Assembly (NCBI GenBank): GCA_017544745.1
Contig: JAFYDO010000080.1
Span: 1-5,784 of the forward strand
Reading direction: 5' to 3'
Length of the DNA stretch: 5,784 nt
From: Treponema sp.
GTDB lineage: Bacteria > Spirochaetota > Spirochaetia > Treponematales > Treponemataceae
The first letter of the stretch is position 1, and each line of letters begins with the position of its first letter. Position numbers and translations under genes: made by a program. Below the pieces are notes generated by a model. That model was not told where the DNA came from. It did no database searches and saw nothing but the letters and a program-made list of their open reading frames with translations. Shown one piece after another: positions 4,569 to 5,784 of the stretch.

Positions 4569-5784
4569 AGAATAAAAATTTCACAAGTAACATGGCGTTT
4601 CCACCGATGGCAGCATACTGTCCGGCATAGGCACGCTCCTGAGCCCCAAGTAATTTTAGCATATCATTTACACTAAGTACAATGCGTACAGAATCTGAAG
4701 CCTGAATAAAGCCTTCCAGATTAATCAGAGGCTTGTTGTCTGCGGCATCAAGCATATAGGCTGTATCGAGGCTTGCACCCCAAAGTCCCTTCTGACTCTG
4801 TAATGAAAAACCAAGTGTAATAGTATGACGACTTTCCAGAGCAGGAATATCCATCCAGTTTGCGTGATAGCTTGCAGTTGCTGCAAAAAGCTTATACTTC
4901 CAGGTAAAAGCAAAATCGGTACAAAGTTCATCACGTTCTGTCTGGGCATAACCGTAAAGTCCGTTGACAAGAGTTTCTGCAGAATAAACAGGAGCCCAGT
5001 TTCCGTTGTTAAAGGCTGTTGTTTTATATTCTGCTACAACCTTTCCTGTAAATGAAGTTTTAAGCGGAACCAGAAGACTAAAGCGTCCAAACCAGTCTGA
5101 GGTTTCACTAGTAAAATCATTAAGTGCTGTAAAGGTATATTTGCGTTCCAGCTGTGCGGTTGTAAAACGCTGTGTCTGCATTCCACCGTTCAAGGCTATA
5201 TTAACCTTTCTGTCCGAAAAATAAACCGGGAACGAAGCGTCAATGCCAACATTAAAAGGAACTGCTACAGGATTTTTTCCTATATTGTTTCCAAACGCAA
5301 CTCCAACTCCTGTAAATACCTTAAAGCTTTCATTGCTCCAGGCAAAATTAAAATCAAACTGACCGCGGTTAGAAGCACGGCTCCAGGCTTCCAGAGAATA
5401 CATTCCGTCCAGAGAAATATCAAAGCCATTATGCAGCCAGGACAGCTTGAGCTTTGGATCTGCAGTTACACGGCTTTCGGTGCTGCCACCGCTTACATCT
5501 GCAAAGCGGTAATAAAATTCTGAATCGGCAGAAAAGTCCAGTGTAAAGTCCTGTGCAAAGGTCCAGACAATCTGACCATCAAGTTCTATTGCATCCTGGT
5601 TATTTGCAGAAACACCTTCTGTCTTAGCCTGAAGTCCGTTTCCTGCATCCTCATAACGTCCGGAAAATTTTATATCCAGATTCTGGCGGATAAATTCCTT
5701 TTCCAATTCAATCCAGGTATTCTTGCTATTATAACCGTCCGAAAGCTCATGAGAAGCAAAGCCTGCAGCGGAATAATGATTAAA
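4567..5784 (-). CDS. Outer-membrane beta-barrel protein, C-terminal part; possible TonB-dependent receptor
   Basis: The frame is open from the right edge to the TAG at 4567, giving 405 residues with no genuine start visible, so the 5' end lies outside. The first residues read FNHYSAAGFASHELSDGY. The chain alternates polar and hydrophobic residues in strands of about 10, rich in Tyr, Phe and Trp and separated by Asn/Gly/Asp/Ser turns (for example FDISLDGMYSLEAWS, VRIVLSVNDMLKLL). It ends GGNAMLLVKFLF with a terminal Phe, as expected for insertion by the BAM complex. The closing segment, with an SVNDML-type strand, a loop and a last strand ending in Phe, resembles the end of TonB-dependent receptors, and exbB, exbD and a tonB-like gene follow in the same operon. 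Plug domain and TonB box would be upstream and cannot be seen. A plain porin is the main alternative, and no substrate can be assigned. Confidence 0.7.
   Translation of the reverse strand, partial: FNHYSAAGFASHELSDGYNSKNTWIELEKEFIRQNLDIKFSGRYEDAGNGLQAKTEGVSANNQDAIELDGQIVWTFAQDFTLDFSADSEFYYRFADVSGGSTESRVTADPKLKLSWLHNGFDISLDGMYSLEAWSRASNRGQFDFNFAWSNESFKVFTGVGVAFGNNIGKNPVAVPFNVGIDASFPVYFSDRKVNIALNGGMQTQRFTTAQLERKYTFTALNDFTSETSDWFGRFSLLVPLKTSFTGKVVAEYKTTAFNNGNWAPVYSAETLVNGLYGYAQTERDELCTDFAFTWKYKLFAATASYHANWMDIPALESRHTITLGFSLQSQKGLWGASLDTAYMLDAADNKPLINLEGFIQASDSVRIVLSVNDMLKLLGAQERAYAGQYAAIGGNAMLLVKFLF

Noticed and set aside
5704..5706. TTG as the start codon of the barrel protein
   Set aside because: The same frame stays open for 26 more codons to the window edge with barrel-like residues and no stop, and no ribosome binding site precedes the TTG. 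The true start is outside the window.

Overview
The window is a gene-dense stretch from a Gram-negative bacterium. All five recognisable genes lie on the minus strand, so transcription runs from right to left. A Gram-negative envelope is indicated by an outer-membrane beta-barrel protein and an ExbB/ExbD/TonB-type energy-transduction set. Base composition looks moderate (low-to-mid 40s % GC by eye). A sigma70-like promoter (TTGAGA, 17 bp, TAGAAT) argues mildly against Bacteroidetes. A plant-polymer-degrading, host-associated spirochaete such as a gut or rumen Treponema would fit, but that is a weak inference and no taxonomic marker is present.

Right part (2391-5784): an apparent operon. It starts with the C-terminal 405 residues of an outer-membrane beta-barrel protein whose 5' end lies beyond the right edge. 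This is followed by exbB, exbD and a TonB-like gene. Spacing is very tight: 9 nt between the barrel gene and exbB, a 1-nt TAATG overlap between exbB and exbD, and 14 nt between exbD and tonB. Two of the stop codons are built into the next gene's Shine-Dalgarno. The products would make an inner-membrane proton-driven motor and a periplasm-spanning arm, plausibly energising the co-encoded barrel if that is a TonB-dependent receptor.

Left part (1-2390): a hexuronate-catabolism pair, uxuA (mannonate dehydratase, complete) then uxuB (mannonate oxidoreductase / fructuronate reductase, cut by the left edge). UxuB interconverts D-fructuronate and D-mannonate, and UxuA dehydrates D-mannonate to 2-keto-3-deoxygluconate. 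A promoter and a possible GntR-like operator lie in the 120-bp gap upstream of uxuA.

The most interesting non-genic signal is a 28-bp dispersed hairpin repeat. It occurs once at the predicted 5' end of the uxuA mRNA and once between uxuA and uxuB. The two copies differ at only four positions, and these form two compensatory base-pair swaps, so the stem is conserved rather than the sequence. The uxuA stop codon is part of the second-placed copy. Related elements (CTGAGCYTGTCGAAG) appear as an inverted pair inside the low-complexity linker of the tonB-like gene. No RNA genes, CRISPR array or insertion sequence were seen, and no gene-free stretch exceeds 300 bases.
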